Below are positions 6,905-15,982 of a DNA stretch of 64,000 bases, piece after piece. The notes beneath the pieces were generated by a model that searched no databases, was not told the DNA's origin, and saw only the letters and a program-made list of their open reading frames with translations. The DNA is from UBA6911 sp964481255 (GTDB lineage Bacteria; Acidobacteriota; UBA6911). The translations under genes were made by a program, and so were the position numbers. Each line of letters opens with the position of its first letter. Position 1 is the stretch's first letter. Location of the stretch: contig CAYZTZ010000002.1 in NCBI GenBank assembly GCA_964481255.1, positions 45,967 through 109,966 on the forward strand. Direction: 5' to 3'.

Positions 6905-9232
6905 GTGCGGCCGCCTGTGAGACCCTTGTTCCTGATTCTGATGACGGTGCTGTTTTCCCCGTTCCTGCTGGTCCTCTGGCTGATGCTGCTCGTCTGCAAC
7001 CTGCTCGGCTCGCTCCGGAATCTCCGGCTGAAGCCCGCGCCGGCCGGCGACGCGCCCCCGTCGGGGCTCGCATCCATCGTGGTCCTGAATTGGAACGGCA
7101 GGGACCTCCTGGCCGAGGGGATTCCTTCGATTATGCAGGCTGTCAAAACCGACGGCCGTCCCCACGAAATCCTCGTCGTCGATAACGGGAGCGCGGACGG
7201 ATCCCGGGAATACCTCCGGCAGTTCCACCCGGATGTGCGCGTCCTCGCCCTGCCGCGAAACCTGGGCTTCGCCGAGGGCAACAACGAGGGAGTGCGCGCG
7301 GCGCGGCATGACGTGGTGATACTGCTCAACAACGACATGGTCGTGGACCCCGGTTTCATAAGGCCTCTTCTGGATGGGTTTCGTCCGGAGACCTTCGCCG
7401 TGTCAAGCCGGATTCTGATGCAGGATCGCTCCCTCGTCCGGCACGAGACGGGGAGGACGACGGCGGTTTTTCGCAGGGGAAGGATCGATCTCGGCCACCG
7501 CGACCTGGACGGCCCGCCCTTTCCCAGGGCTAACTATCCGGTATTTTGGGCGGGGGGCGGGGCTTCGGCCTTCCATCGTGAAAGATTCCTGGCTCTTGGA
7601 GGGTTCCGGAGGCTGTACTCCCCGGCCTACGTGGAGGACGCCGACCTGTCCTATCAGGCATGGAGCCTCGGCTGGGAAGTCACTCTGGCGCCCGAGTCCG
7701 TCGTCTATCACAAGCACCGCGCGAGCAGCCTGCGGCGCTTCAGCCCGTCCGAATTGCAGGTCCTCGTCTCGCGCAATCATTTTCTATTTCTATGGACGAA
7801 CATATACGACTGGACCATGCTCCTGAGTCACGGGCTTTTTCTGCCGTGGAACTGCTACAGGCTCACCAGGGACCACGGGGTTTTCCTCTGGAAAAGCGTT
7901 CTTCAGGCGGCGGGCTCCATACCGTCGGTTCTCGCGGCGCGTTTGCGGGTCCCTTTCCGCCGCCTCCTGGACGATCGGCGGATTTTCGAGCTCGCTTCAA
8001 AACCCGGATTGTTTTACGGCGCGCGCGAAAACGCAGGCCGGGGGAAAGGGGCTGCCGCCTGCGGCAAACCGCGCGTTCTCTGGCTCACGGCATATCTTCC
8101 GCACCTGGGACGCCACGCGGGGGCAGGACGGATGTTCCACTTGCTGAAGCGCCTCGCCGGCAATTATTCCATCACCCTGATTACCTTTATGGAAACGGAG
8201 GACGAAAAGGAATTCCTTCCTGAGTTGGAAGCCTTATGCGAAAAAGTGATCGCCGTGAGGCGCGCGCCGCCGCGCCGCTGGCAGCCCTTCCCCTACGAGC
8301 CCTTCGAAGCCTTCCGCACACCGGAAATGGAGCAGGCGCTGGACCGCTGTCTGGAGGAAGCCGACTATAAACTTGTTCAGATGGAGTACAACCAGATGGC
8401 GCGCTACGCCGACAGAATCGGGCGCATCCCCAAACTGCTGACCAAGCACGAGGTCGATTTCGCCGCGTGCGCGCGCCGGGCGAAACTGGAATCCAATCCG
8501 CTCGCAAAGGCCCGCTGGTTCTATAATTATCTCCAGGTACTGGACAGAGAAACGGAGCTGACCCGCAAGGCGGACGCCGTCATCTGCCTGACCGATGTCG
8601 ACGCCGAGGCGCTCGGGAGATTCTGTCCTTCCGTGCCCGTGCATGTGATCCCCACAGGCGTCGACCTTGAGTATTTCCGTCCCCCGGACCGGCCGCCCGA
8701 GGCACCCCGCCTTGTATTCGTGGGCGCCTTTCAGCATTGGCCCAACGTCGACGCGATGCATTATTTCTGCAGGCAGGTGCTCCCTCTGGTCCGCGCGCAA
8801 AGGCCGGACGTTGAACTGCTCATCGTCGGCAGCCGCCCCACGCCTCGCGTCACCTCCCTTTCAGAGATCCCCGGCGTTACGGTCACCGGGTGGGTTCCCG
8901 ACATCCGCCCGTTTATGGCCCGAAGTTCGGTGTATGTCGTGCCTGTCCGTCTCGGAATGGGACTCCGCGGGAAGGTGCTCGAGGCATGGAGCATGCGGAT
9001 GCCGGTCGTGTCCACCTCGGTCGGCTGCGCCGGGCTGCGGCGCGAACACGGCGGGAATATTCTTGTGGCGGACTCGGCGGCCGAGTTCGCTTCTCATATC
9101 GTATCCCTGTTCGCGGACCCGTCTCTGCGGCAAAAGCTGGGGGAGGAAGGCAGGAAGACCGCCGAGCGTTACTACGGCTGGGAGCGGGCGGCGCAGCAGC
9201 TGGACGCTCTCTACCGGGATTATCTGGATTGA
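6905..9232 (+). CDS. Membrane-anchored GT2-GT4 glycosyltransferase fusion
   Basis: A 775-residue protein with three parts. Residues about 7-37 are one or two strongly hydrophobic helices. Residues about 55-330 are a GT2 (GT-A fold) domain with VVDNGSADGS at 91-100 and the DXD-type LLNNDMV at 140-146. Residues about 388-775 are a GT4 (GT-B) domain beginning KPRVLWLTAYLP and carrying GLRGKVLEAWSM near 684-695. Two transfer activities on one chain suggest sequential addition of two sugars. The start is the GTG at 6905, with another GTG at 6917; neither has a strong ribosome site. It lies 26 bases after wzt and is probably cotranscribed. Donors and acceptors are unknown. Confidence 0.88.
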   Translation: MRPPVRPLFLILMTVLFSPFLLVLWLMLLVCNLLGSLRNLRLKPAPAGDAPPSGLASIVVLNWNGRDLLAEGIPSIMQAVKTDGRPHEILVVDNGSADGSREYLRQFHPDVRVLALPRNLGFAEGNNEGVRAARHDVVILLNNDMVVDPGFIRPLLDGFRPETFAVSSRILMQDRSLVRHETGRTTAVFRRGRIDLGHRDLDGPPFPRANYPVFWAGGGASAFHRERFLALGGFRRLYSPAYVEDADLSYQAWSLGWEVTLAPESVVYHKHRASSLRRFSPSELQVLVSRNHFLFLWTNIYDWTMLLSHGLFLPWNCYRLTRDHGVFLWKSVLQAAGSIPSVLAARLRVPFRRLLDDRRIFELASKPGLFYGARENAGRGKGAAACGKPRVLWLTAYLPHLGRHAGAGRMFHLLKRLAGNYSITLITFMETEDEKEFLPELEALCEKVIAVRRAPPRRWQPFPYEPFEAFRTPEMEQALDRCLEEADYKLVQMEYNQMARYADRIGRIPKLLTKHEVDFAACARRAKLESNPLAKARWFYNYLQVLDRETELTRKADAVICLTDVDAEALGRFCPSVPVHVIPTGVDLEYFRPPDRPPEAPRLVFVGAFQHWPNVDAMHYFCRQVLPLVRAQRPDVELLIVGSRPTPRVTSLSEIPGVTVTGWVPDIRPFMARSSVYVVPVRLGMGLRGKVLEAWSMRMPVVSTSVGCAGLRREHGGNILVADSAAEFASHIVSLFADPSLRQKLGEEGRKTAERYYGWERAAQQLDALYRDYLD

Positions 9233-9350
9233 TGTTCGGAGACGTGAATATTTTCGGGCGGGCGTGAACGCCATGGCGCCGATGGGCTCAGCCCGTCCTT
9301 CCTTAGGGACAACCGGGCGTCCGCTGCGGCCGGATACGGGGTCCAAAGAC

Positions 9351-9473
9351 ATGATACGGAATTTGCTGTCCCTGGCCCTCAAAGCCGTTGTGCTTCCCTT
9401 CCGCTTCCTGTGGCTGCTCGGCGTCTGGCTTCGGCTTCGCTATAGCGGCCGGAGAGCATCCAGTTCCAAATGA
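9351..9473 (+). CDS. Possible small single-span membrane protein (40 aa)
   Basis: In the 353-base gap between two glycosyltransferases an ATG at 9351 opens a 40-codon frame. Its product starts MIRNLLSLALKAVVLPFRF and ends in a basic tail, giving one hydrophobic helix with positive charges at both ends. The ribosome site is poor. The composition resembles the N-terminal anchors of neighbouring glycosyltransferases, so it could be a small membrane protein or the remnant of a gene. No family is recognised. The rest of the gap (9233-9350 and 9474-9585) shows only a small imperfect hairpin near 9482-9515. Confidence 0.3.
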   Translation: MIRNLLSLALKAVVLPFRFLWLLGVWLRLRYSGRRASSSK

Positions 9474-9585
9474 TCGAAAGTGGGCGGCGGACATGTTCCG
9501 TCTGCCGAGGTCCATCCTTAGGGAATACATGCCAAAGGGCCCGCGCACGGGATCCGGCCCGCCGCTTCGGATGCCGTTGTCATGG

Positions 9586-10269
9586 TCAGTCCATGAAGGC
9601 ATATTTCAGGATGAAATAGATGGCGGCGACACCGTCCTTCCATCCGATCTTCTTGCCCTCGGAATAGTCCCGGCCGCTGTAAGATATAGGCACTTCATAA
9701 ACCCGGAACCGCGCCTTGCCGATCTTTGCGGTGAATTCCGGCTCGAAACCGAAGCGATTCTCCCTCAGAGATATCCTTTTCAGAACATCCGCGCGGAACG
9801 CCTTGTAACAGGTTTCCATATCCGTAAGGTTCAGACCGGTAAACATATTCGACAGCGTCGTCAAGACGTGATTCCCCACCGAATGCCAGAAGAAAAGGAC
9901 GCGGTGCGGTCCTCCCAGAAAGCGCGAACCATAGACGACATCCGCCTTGTCGGCCAAAATCGGCCCGATGAGATTCGGGTATTCGGCCGGGTCATATTCG
10001 AGGTCGGCGTCCTGAATAACCACGATGTCCCCGGACACCGCGGCGAAACCTGCGCGAAGCGCCGCACCCTTCCCCCTGTTCCTCTCCTGGAAGACGATTT
10101 TCAGGTCATCGGACGGCGGGATGGACTTGAGGATCTCACGAGTCCCGTCCGTCGAGCCGTCATCCACCATGATTATTTCCTTCGGAAGTGGGACCTTGCG
10201 GACGCGGTCCAGCACCTGCAAAACCGTCCCTTTTTCGTTATACACGGGAATAACCACCGATAGTTTCAT
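9586..10269 (-). CDS. GT2 family glycosyltransferase, polyprenyl-phosphate mannosyl/glucosyltransferase type
   Basis: A 227-residue GT-A enzyme of the DPM1/dolichol-phosphate mannose synthase-like group. It starts MKLSVVIPVYNEKGT and carries MVDDGSTDGT near residue 34 and the metal-binding QDADLEYDP near residue 92. FGFEPEFTAKI and YSGRDYSEGKKIGWKDG near the end are typical of this group, which moves a sugar from a nucleotide onto a polyprenyl phosphate. It lacks the C-terminal membrane helices of the longer ArnC/GtrB forms. It is the only minus-strand gene in the first glycan block, convergent with the GT2-GT4 gene and divergent from the next GT2. Confidence 0.88.
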   Translation of the reverse strand: MKLSVVIPVYNEKGTVLQVLDRVRKVPLPKEIIMVDDGSTDGTREILKSIPPSDDLKIVFQERNRGKGAALRAGFAAVSGDIVVIQDADLEYDPAEYPNLIGPILADKADVVYGSRFLGGPHRVLFFWHSVGNHVLTTLSNMFTGLNLTDMETCYKAFRADVLKRISLRENRFGFEPEFTAKIGKARFRVYEVPISYSGRDYSEGKKIGWKDGVAAIYFILKYAFMD

Positions 10270-10291
10270 ATCGCGCGCCCTGGAAAACAGC

Positions 10292-10297
10292 TATAAT
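10292..10297 (+). promoter_or_regulatory. TATAAT box in a divergent intergenic region
   Basis: The 330-base gap between the minus-strand GT2 (start 10269) and the plus-strand GT2 (start 10600) holds a perfect plus-strand TATAAT at 10292-10297. The overlapping minus-strand TATTAT (10299-10294) could serve the divergent gene. No strong -35 is seen on either strand. A plus-strand transcript would have a leader of about 300 nt containing a strong hairpin (CCGTCCG-GCCC/GGGC-CGGACGG, 10364-10392) without a T-run. Nothing else is recognised in the gap. Confidence 0.4.
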
Positions 10298-10599
10298 AGC
10301 CCAGGGGGGCGAGCATAGGAACAAGGATATTAAGGCTCCAACGCGATCGTCCGCAGTTCCCGACCGTCCGGCCCATGCGGGCCCGCGGACGGCCGGTTCG
10401 AAGGCATGACCCGCGCCGATCCGGTTCCCGCGGGCGGATGGGATTTGTCGCAATAGCCGCCAAGGACATGAATCGGACGGTTCCCGCGAAGGGCGTTTCC
10501 AGGTGTGGAATTCGTGCAGTCATCGGCTTCCGTTTTTTCCACGGCCTCCCGGCTTTTCCGCGGTCGGCCCTTGATCCGGACTCGGCCTGAGGCTGCGTC

Positions 10600-11643
10600 A
10601 TGAGGTTCATGCAGAACTCCCCGAGGATTTCGATCATCATACCGAACCACAACGGCTGCGGATATCTGGAGAATTGCCTCCGTTCCCTGCTGGCGCAGAC
10701 CCATGCGCCGATGGAGATCGTGATCGTGGACAACGCCTCCTCCGACCGCTCGGTTGAGGTCGCCGCGGCGCTTGCGCCCCAGGCGATTTTGCTGCGGCAA
10801 AAGGAGAATCTGGGATTCGCCGGGGGCGCCAACGCCGGGATTCGAGCAGCGAGGGGAGATTGGGTGGCGATTCTCAACAACGACACCGAAGCGGCGGCCG
10901 ATTGGCTGTCGGAATGCGCGCGGGCCGTCCAGGATCATCCGGACGCGTCGTTTCTGGCGTGCAAGATATTCGATTTCCGCGACCGCGGGCTTCTTTACAG
11001 CGCCGGGGATTGCTTTCTCCGGGCCGGCATAGGCTATCGGCGGGGGCAGGAACAGAGGGACCGCCCGGATTTAAGCATGGAATGCGAGATATTCTCCGCC
11101 TCGGGATGCGCGGCGCTATACAGCGCCCGCGCTCTCCGAGAAGCCGGGGGATTCGACGAGCGTTTTTTCGCGTACCTCGAGGACGTGGACCTGGGACTGA
11201 GGCTCCAGGCCGCGGGCCATCGCGGCTATTACGTACCCAGCGCGGAAGTGTATCACCACGGAGCGGCGACCAGCGGCGGCGAGTTCTCCCCTCTGGCGGT
11301 TCGCCTGCGGACCCGCAACGCATTGTTGCTTTTGCTCAAGAGCATGCCTGTTCCCATGCTGCTGCGATGGATGCCCCTGATACTTTTCGCCCAGGCGGCC
11401 TGGCTCATCCGCGCGGCGCGCCATGGACGGCTGGTTCCCTACATCCGGGGCCTGGCGGAAGCTTTCCGACTCGCCCCGGCGATGGTCCGCGCAAGGCGCA
11501 GCCTGCGGAGGCACTGGCGGGGTTTGCTGCCGCGGCTACGGCATAGGATCCTGCAGTCCGAGGCCATGGCGCGCCGGGATTTTCAGCCGCCGCAGGCGCA
11601 AGGCGCGTCCCTTTTCCTGAAGCTGTACTTCCGCCTGTTCTGA
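10600..11643 (+). CDS. GT2 family glycosyltransferase (rhamnosyltransferase-like)
   Basis: A 347-residue inverting GT-A enzyme. It has SIIIPNHNGCGYLENCL near residues 7-23, VIVDNASSDRS near 42-52 and the DXD-equivalent ILNNDTEA near 91-98. SASGCAALYSARALREAGGFDERFF (quoted in part: GGFDERFF near residue 184) and YLEDVDLGLRL are the conserved acceptor-side segments of WbbL-like GT2 enzymes. A hydrophobic stretch near residues 245-265 may tether it to the membrane. The ATG at 10600 has TGAGG seven bases upstream; ATG 10609 is an alternative. It heads a run of three GT2 genes on this strand. Confidence 0.87.
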   Translation: MRFMQNSPRISIIIPNHNGCGYLENCLRSLLAQTHAPMEIVIVDNASSDRSVEVAAALAPQAILLRQKENLGFAGGANAGIRAARGDWVAILNNDTEAAADWLSECARAVQDHPDASFLACKIFDFRDRGLLYSAGDCFLRAGIGYRRGQEQRDRPDLSMECEIFSASGCAALYSARALREAGGFDERFFAYLEDVDLGLRLQAAGHRGYYVPSAEVYHHGAATSGGEFSPLAVRLRTRNALLLLLKSMPVPMLLRWMPLILFAQAAWLIRAARHGRLVPYIRGLAEAFRLAPAMVRARRSLRRHWRGLLPRLRHRILQSEAMARRDFQPPQAQGASLFLKLYFRLF

Positions 11644-11680
11644 AAAGGCGCGGCGGCGCCGTAAAGAAACGGAGTCCACG

Positions 11681-12610
11681 TTGATCTCGACAGTCATCGC
11701 GAACTGGAACAGCGGGCGTCTCCTCGAGAACTGCGTGCGCTCCCTGCTGCAAAACGCGGGGAAATGCCAAATCGTCGTCGTGGATAACGCATCCGAGGAC
11801 TCCAGCCTGCAGTTCGCCCGCGATACCGGGGCGGACCTGCTGATACTGCGAAACGAAAGGAACCTGGGTTTCGCCGCGGCCAACAACATCGGCTGGCGCG
11901 CCGCGCGCGGGACTTTCATCCTGTTCCTGAATCCGGACACGGAATGCCTCCCGGGTTCCGTCGATTGTCTGCGCGGGACCCTGGCGGCGGACCGTCGCGT
12001 CTGGGCGGCGGGGGGGTGTCTTGTGAGCCTTTCCGGACAATCCCAGGCGGAGTTCAACGTAAGGGCCTTCCCGACCGTTGAGAGCGTGGCGGCGACGATG
12101 CTCTTTCTCGATAAAATATGGCCGAAGCATCCCTGGTCGGCCGGATGCGCTTCGCCCCCCGGCGGCGCCGCGGTGGACGTCGACCAGCCCGCAGGCGCCT
12201 GCCTGATGGTCTCGCGGGACGCGCTGGAGCTTCTCGGAGGCTTCGATGAAAGCTTCGCGCCCGCCTGGTTTGAGGACGTGGATCTCTGCCGCCGCATTTG
12301 GGATCGGGGCGGCCGGATCCAGTATCAGCCGGCCGCGCGCTTCCTGCACCACGGCGGCTATAGCCTCGGCCTCCTGTCCCAGCGGGATTTTCTCCGATTC
12401 TTTCATGCGAATCAGCTCCGGTATTTCCACAAGCACTTCGGCCCCGCGGCGGCGCGCCGCGTCCGGCGATGGATCGTGCTGGGCCTTTGTCTGCGCAGCG
12501 CACTCTCGCTGGCCTGCGCTTCCGAGCCCGGGAAATCAAGGCTGTCCTCGGCAAGGAGCTATCGGGCGGCGGCCCGGGACATTCTTCGGTCGGAGGAGGC
12601 GCAGGGATGA
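11681..12610 (+). CDS. GT2 family glycosyltransferase
   Basis: A 309-residue GT-A enzyme. It begins MISTVIANWNSGRLLENC, has VVVDNASEDSS near residues 29-39, NLGFAAANN near 63-71 and the metal-site equivalent FLNPDTECL near 86-94. GGFDESFAPAWFEDVDLC near residue 187 is the usual acceptor-domain block. The start is TTG at 11681 with GGAG seven bases upstream; it is the only start that keeps the first beta strand. The stop shares ATGA with the next GT2 start (12607-12610), so the two are translationally coupled. It is probably an O-antigen or capsule rhamnosyltransferase, but the sugar is not determined. Confidence 0.86.
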   Translation: MISTVIANWNSGRLLENCVRSLLQNAGKCQIVVVDNASEDSSLQFARDTGADLLILRNERNLGFAAANNIGWRAARGTFILFLNPDTECLPGSVDCLRGTLAADRRVWAAGGCLVSLSGQSQAEFNVRAFPTVESVAATMLFLDKIWPKHPWSAGCASPPGGAAVDVDQPAGACLMVSRDALELLGGFDESFAPAWFEDVDLCRRIWDRGGRIQYQPAARFLHHGGYSLGLLSQRDFLRFFHANQLRYFHKHFGPAAARRVRRWIVLGLCLRSALSLACASEPGKSRLSSARSYRAAARDILRSEEAQG

Positions 12611-13659
12611 ACGACAGGCTGCTGGTCAGCATCGTGACTTTTAATTCCGGCCCTTATCTCAAGGCCTGCCTGCAGAGTCTGCAGGAGCAGACTTTCCGGG
12701 GCTTTAAAATCGTTCTCTGGGACAACGCTTCCACCGACAACAGCCGCGCCATAGTGTCGGAATGCCGCCATCTTCTGGCGTACACCCGTTTCTCGGAAGA
12801 GAATGTCGGATTCTGCGCGGCCCAGAACCGGCTGATTGCGGCGTCATCTTCCGATTACGTCCTGGTGCTGAATCCGGATGTCGTTCTTGACAAACGGTTC
12901 CTGGAAATCCTGATTCGCGAAATGGACGCCGATGAAAGCGCCGGGGCCGCGACCGGAAAGCTTTGGCGCCTGGAGCAGGATGCCTTCGACCCCGAAACCT
13001 CTGCTGAGCCGCGAGAGTCGCGCAGCAAGATCCTGGACAGCACCGGAATGTATCTGACCCCCGCACAGCGTCATTTCGACAGGGGTTCGGGCGAGATCGA
13101 TACAGGGCAGTACGACCGGCGCGCCTATGTCTTCGGGGCCACCGGTGCGGCGGCCCTGTACCGGCGGATCATGCTGGAGGACATCCGGAACGGGAGCCAG
13201 TATTTTGACGAGAGCTTTTTCTACTATCGCGAGGACGCGGATCTGGCATGGAGGTCCCAGTGGATGGGGTGGCGCTGCCTTTATGTTCCCGAGGCAACGG
13301 GATATCACGCACGACGGGTGTTGCCCCAAAGACGCTCCTTGCTTCCCGGCGCGATCAACATGCACTCCTTCAAGAACCGCTTTCTCCTGCGCATCAAAAA
13401 CATGGACCTCGGCACCTATGCCCGCTTTTTCATCCCGATTACGCTGCGCGACGCCGGAAGCGTCGCGTATGTTTTAACGCGGGAATGGTCGTCGCTTCCC
13501 GGCATACGTCTCCTTATCCGCGCCTTGCCCGACGCGTGGGCCCAGCGAAAATCCCTGCAGCGCCGCCGGAGAGTTTCCCCGCGCGACGTGCGCTCCTGGA
13601 TCTCGTATCGTCCCGTGGTGAAGGAAATCGCCATAAAGGACCGCGCCGACGGGCCTTGA
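12607..13659 (+). CDS. GT2 family glycosyltransferase
   Basis: A 350-residue GT-A enzyme starting MNDRLLVSIVTFNSGPYL. WDNASTDNS lies near residues 37-45, FCAAQNRLI near 74-82 and VLNPDVVLD near 89-97. FDESFFYYREDADLAWR near residue 200 is the acceptor-domain signature. The ATG at 12607 overlaps the stop of the preceding GT2 (ATGA), which fixes the start although the frame is open further upstream. The protein ends 25 bases before the convergent tsaD. It closes the first glycan block; the substrate is unknown. Confidence 0.86.
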   Translation: MNDRLLVSIVTFNSGPYLKACLQSLQEQTFRGFKIVLWDNASTDNSRAIVSECRHLLAYTRFSEENVGFCAAQNRLIAASSSDYVLVLNPDVVLDKRFLEILIREMDADESAGAATGKLWRLEQDAFDPETSAEPRESRSKILDSTGMYLTPAQRHFDRGSGEIDTGQYDRRAYVFGATGAAALYRRIMLEDIRNGSQYFDESFFYYREDADLAWRSQWMGWRCLYVPEATGYHARRVLPQRRSLLPGAINMHSFKNRFLLRIKNMDLGTYARFFIPITLRDAGSVAYVLTREWSSLPGIRLLIRALPDAWAQRKSLQRRRRVSPRDVRSWISYRPVVKEIAIKDRADGP

Positions 13660-13684
13660 AGCCCGGCGGCCCGCGGGGTCCGGT

Positions 13685-14731
13685 TCAGCAAAGCCTCAGA
13701 TCCGCGCAGGCGTTCAGGGCAAGATCCGGGGGCCGGGGATTCAGCAGCTTCGGCGTGCCGGCGGCGGCTATCATGACCGCGTTATCCGTGGTCAGCATGG
13801 GGCTGGGATAGTAGACCCGCGCCGGGGGTGAGCCGTCTTCCTTGCGGCCTTTTCCCTCGAAGGTTTCCTTGAACGCCCGCCGCAGAAGGCTATTGCAGGC
13901 GACCCCCCCCACCAGCAGGATGGAACGCGGCGCGAGCCGGGACTGAGCCCTTCGGGTCTGCAGGACGAGTGTGTCGACGATCGCCTTCTGATAGCTGGCC
14001 ACAAGATCCAGGGTCCTTTGCGCGATCCTCCCGCCGGGGCGCCGCGGTCTGATGCCTGTCTGCTGAATGTGGCGCAGCGCCGCGGTCTTGAACCCGCTGA
14101 AACTGAAATCCAGGCTGCCGTCGCTGATCTTGGGTATGGAAAAGTGAAAACGGCCGGCGTCGCCGTGTCGTGAAAGCTTGTCGATGACCGGTCCTCCGGG
14201 GTAGCCCAGGCCGAGGAATTTGGCGATCTTATCCATAGCCTCGCCAGCGGCGTCGTCGCGCGTGCGCCCCACGGATTCGTATATGCCCGGTCCGGTCGAA
14301 TAGACGAGAGAGGTGTGCCCCCCGGACACAATCAAAGCCAGCAATGGATATTCGATCTCAGGGTTTTCCACGAAAGCCGAAAAGATGTGCCCCTCCAGGT
14401 GATTCACCGGCACCAGAGGTTTTTGGAGGGAAAAGGCCATGGCCTTTGCGAAGGAGAGCCCCACCAGAAGGGAACCGATAAGACCGGGGCCCTGGGTGAC
14501 GGCGATCCCGTCGATGTCTCTGTAAGACTTGCCGGCATCCTCGAAGGCCCGCCGGACCACGTACCCGATATTGCGCAGATGTTCGCGGCTGGCCAGTTCC
14601 GGGACCACTCCGCCGAAGCTGCGGTGCGTCGGGACTTGCGATGCCACAATCGTGGAAAGGACGCGGCGCCCGTCTTCAACGAGGGCGGCGGCCGTTTCAT
14701 CGCACGACGATTCTATTCCCAGGACCAGCAT
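13685..14731 (-). CDS. tsaD: tRNA N6-adenosine threonylcarbamoyltransferase
   Basis: A 348-residue TsaD/Kae1/Gcp protein that transfers threonylcarbamoyl from its adenylate to A37 of tRNAs decoding ANN codons, working with TsaB and TsaE. It starts MLVLGIESSCDETAAAL, the ASKHA nucleotide-binding opening. The iron-binding HxxxH is VNHLEGHIFSAF near residues 107-118. IVSGGHTSLV near 133-142 and GEAMDKIAKFLGLGYPGGP near 165 are diagnostic. The length matches the family (about 335-345). It is read after mtnA on the minus strand, 32 bases downstream, in a likely two-gene operon that interrupts the glycan region. Confidence 0.97.
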   Translation of the reverse strand: MLVLGIESSCDETAAALVEDGRRVLSTIVASQVPTHRSFGGVVPELASREHLRNIGYVVRRAFEDAGKSYRDIDGIAVTQGPGLIGSLLVGLSFAKAMAFSLQKPLVPVNHLEGHIFSAFVENPEIEYPLLALIVSGGHTSLVYSTGPGIYESVGRTRDDAAGEAMDKIAKFLGLGYPGGPVIDKLSRHGDAGRFHFSIPKISDGSLDFSFSGFKTAALRHIQQTGIRPRRPGGRIAQRTLDLVASYQKAIVDTLVLQTRRAQSRLAPRSILLVGGVACNSLLRRAFKETFEGKGRKEDGSPPARVYYPSPMLTTDNAVMIAAAGTPKLLNPRPPDLALNACADLRLC

Positions 14732-14763
14732 GACAGCGGACTTCTTCCCTCACGGTGCGCGCC

Positions 14764-15798
14764 TCACGACCGCAGTTCCGCGAGAGACTCGCGGAAAGGC
14801 GGCCGGGCTATGCCCCGCTCGGTGATTATGGCGCGGACATAGCGATGCGGCGTGACATCGAAAGCCGGGTGGGCCGCCGGGACGCCCGGCGGCGTGATCA
14901 AAACGCCCTTGATCCTGCGGACCTCCTCGGGATCCCTCTCCTCAATGGGAATGCCGCCGCCGTCCGGGATCGCGGGGTCCAGGGTGGATAGCGGCGCGGC
15001 GACATAAAAGGGCACTCCGTTCTCCTTCGCGAGAACGGCCACGGAATAGGTCCCGATTTTGTTGGCGACGTCCCCGTTGGCCGCGATCCGGTCGGCGCCG
15101 ACGACGACGCAGTCGATGACGCCCTTCTGCATAAAGTAGCCTGCCATATTGTCCGCGATGACCGTCACCGGGATGCCGTCCCTCTGCAGTTCCCACGCGG
15201 TCAGCCGCGCCCCCTGAAGGAAAGGCCGCGTCTCGTCGGCGAAGACATGTATCTTCCTCCCGGCCTCCACGGCAGCCCGGATCACGCCGAGCGCCGTCCC
15301 ATAGCCGGCTGTGGCGAGAGCGCCGGCGTTGCAGTGCGTCAAAACATGACCTCTCTCCGGAATCAGTTCCCGCCCCAGGCGGCCGATTCTCCGGTTGATC
15401 TCGATATCCTCGGCATGCATCCCGCGCGCCTCGCGGATCAGGCCGGAGCGGACGGCCTGGATCCCCTGCGGGCGCCATCGTTCGTAAGCCCTCTTCATCC
15501 GCTCGACGGCCCAAAAAAGATTGACAGCCGTGGGACGCGTGGCCCGCATTTCCGAGCAGACCCGCTCGAAAAGCGCGTCCATCTCACGGGCGTCGGCGGG
15601 GCCGGCATCCTGCATTCCGAGGGCGATCCCCATCGCCGCGGCGATACCGATCGCGGGGGCTCCGCGGATCACCATGCTGCGGATCGCCTCGGCGACCTCC
15701 CCGTGCCGCGTGCAGGTGCGATAGATCTCCTCGTCCGGCAGCAGCCGCTGATCCAGCATCACCACGCCGGAATCCGTCCACTCGATCGTTCGTATCAT
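14764..15798 (-). CDS. mtnA: Methylthioribose-1-phosphate isomerase
   Basis: A 344-residue enzyme converting 5-methylthioribose 1-phosphate to methylthioribulose 1-phosphate in methionine salvage. Family marks are RGAPAIGIAAA (about residues 47-57), the catalytic Cys in LTHCNAGALAT (about 154-164) and the catalytic Asp in GADRIAANGDVANKIGTY (about 236-253). The frame is open to a TTG at 15813, but the ATG at 15798 starts MIRTIEW as in known MtnA proteins and has GAGG six bases upstream. No other salvage gene is nearby, so its pathway context here is incomplete; eIF2B-like paralogues are unlikely given the intact active site. Confidence 0.95.
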   Translation of the reverse strand: MIRTIEWTDSGVVMLDQRLLPDEEIYRTCTRHGEVAEAIRSMVIRGAPAIGIAAAMGIALGMQDAGPADAREMDALFERVCSEMRATRPTAVNLFWAVERMKRAYERWRPQGIQAVRSGLIREARGMHAEDIEINRRIGRLGRELIPERGHVLTHCNAGALATAGYGTALGVIRAAVEAGRKIHVFADETRPFLQGARLTAWELQRDGIPVTVIADNMAGYFMQKGVIDCVVVGADRIAANGDVANKIGTYSVAVLAKENGVPFYVAAPLSTLDPAIPDGGGIPIEERDPEEVRRIKGVLITPPGVPAAHPAFDVTPHRYVRAIITERGIARPPFRESLAELRS

Positions 15799-15925
15799 CG
15801 GGATCCTCGACAAAGGCGAAGTCTAGCCCAACGGGCATGGTTTTGGAAGGGGCGCCGCGCCCTTCGGAAGCTGCCTCGCACCAGGACCAGCCGGACCGCG
15901 GATAAGATTCCTGCGGCGGATTTTA

Positions 15926-15955
15926 TTGACAGGAGCCGCGATCTGATGGTATAAA
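15926..15955 (+). promoter_or_regulatory. Sigma70-type promoter of the cobalamin-uptake operon
   Basis: A consensus -35 TTGACA (15926-15931) is followed by 18 bases and a -10 TATAAA (15950-15955). It is among the best promoters in the window. Predicted initiation near 15962 places the riboswitch at the very start of the transcript. Confidence 0.8.
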
Positions 15956-15982
15956 AATATTTTTATGGATCTCTGAAAAGCG

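Noticed and set aside
5394..7073. 559-codon minus-strand frame
   Set aside because: It is antisense to wzt and parts of two neighbours. The composition is that of a shadow frame.
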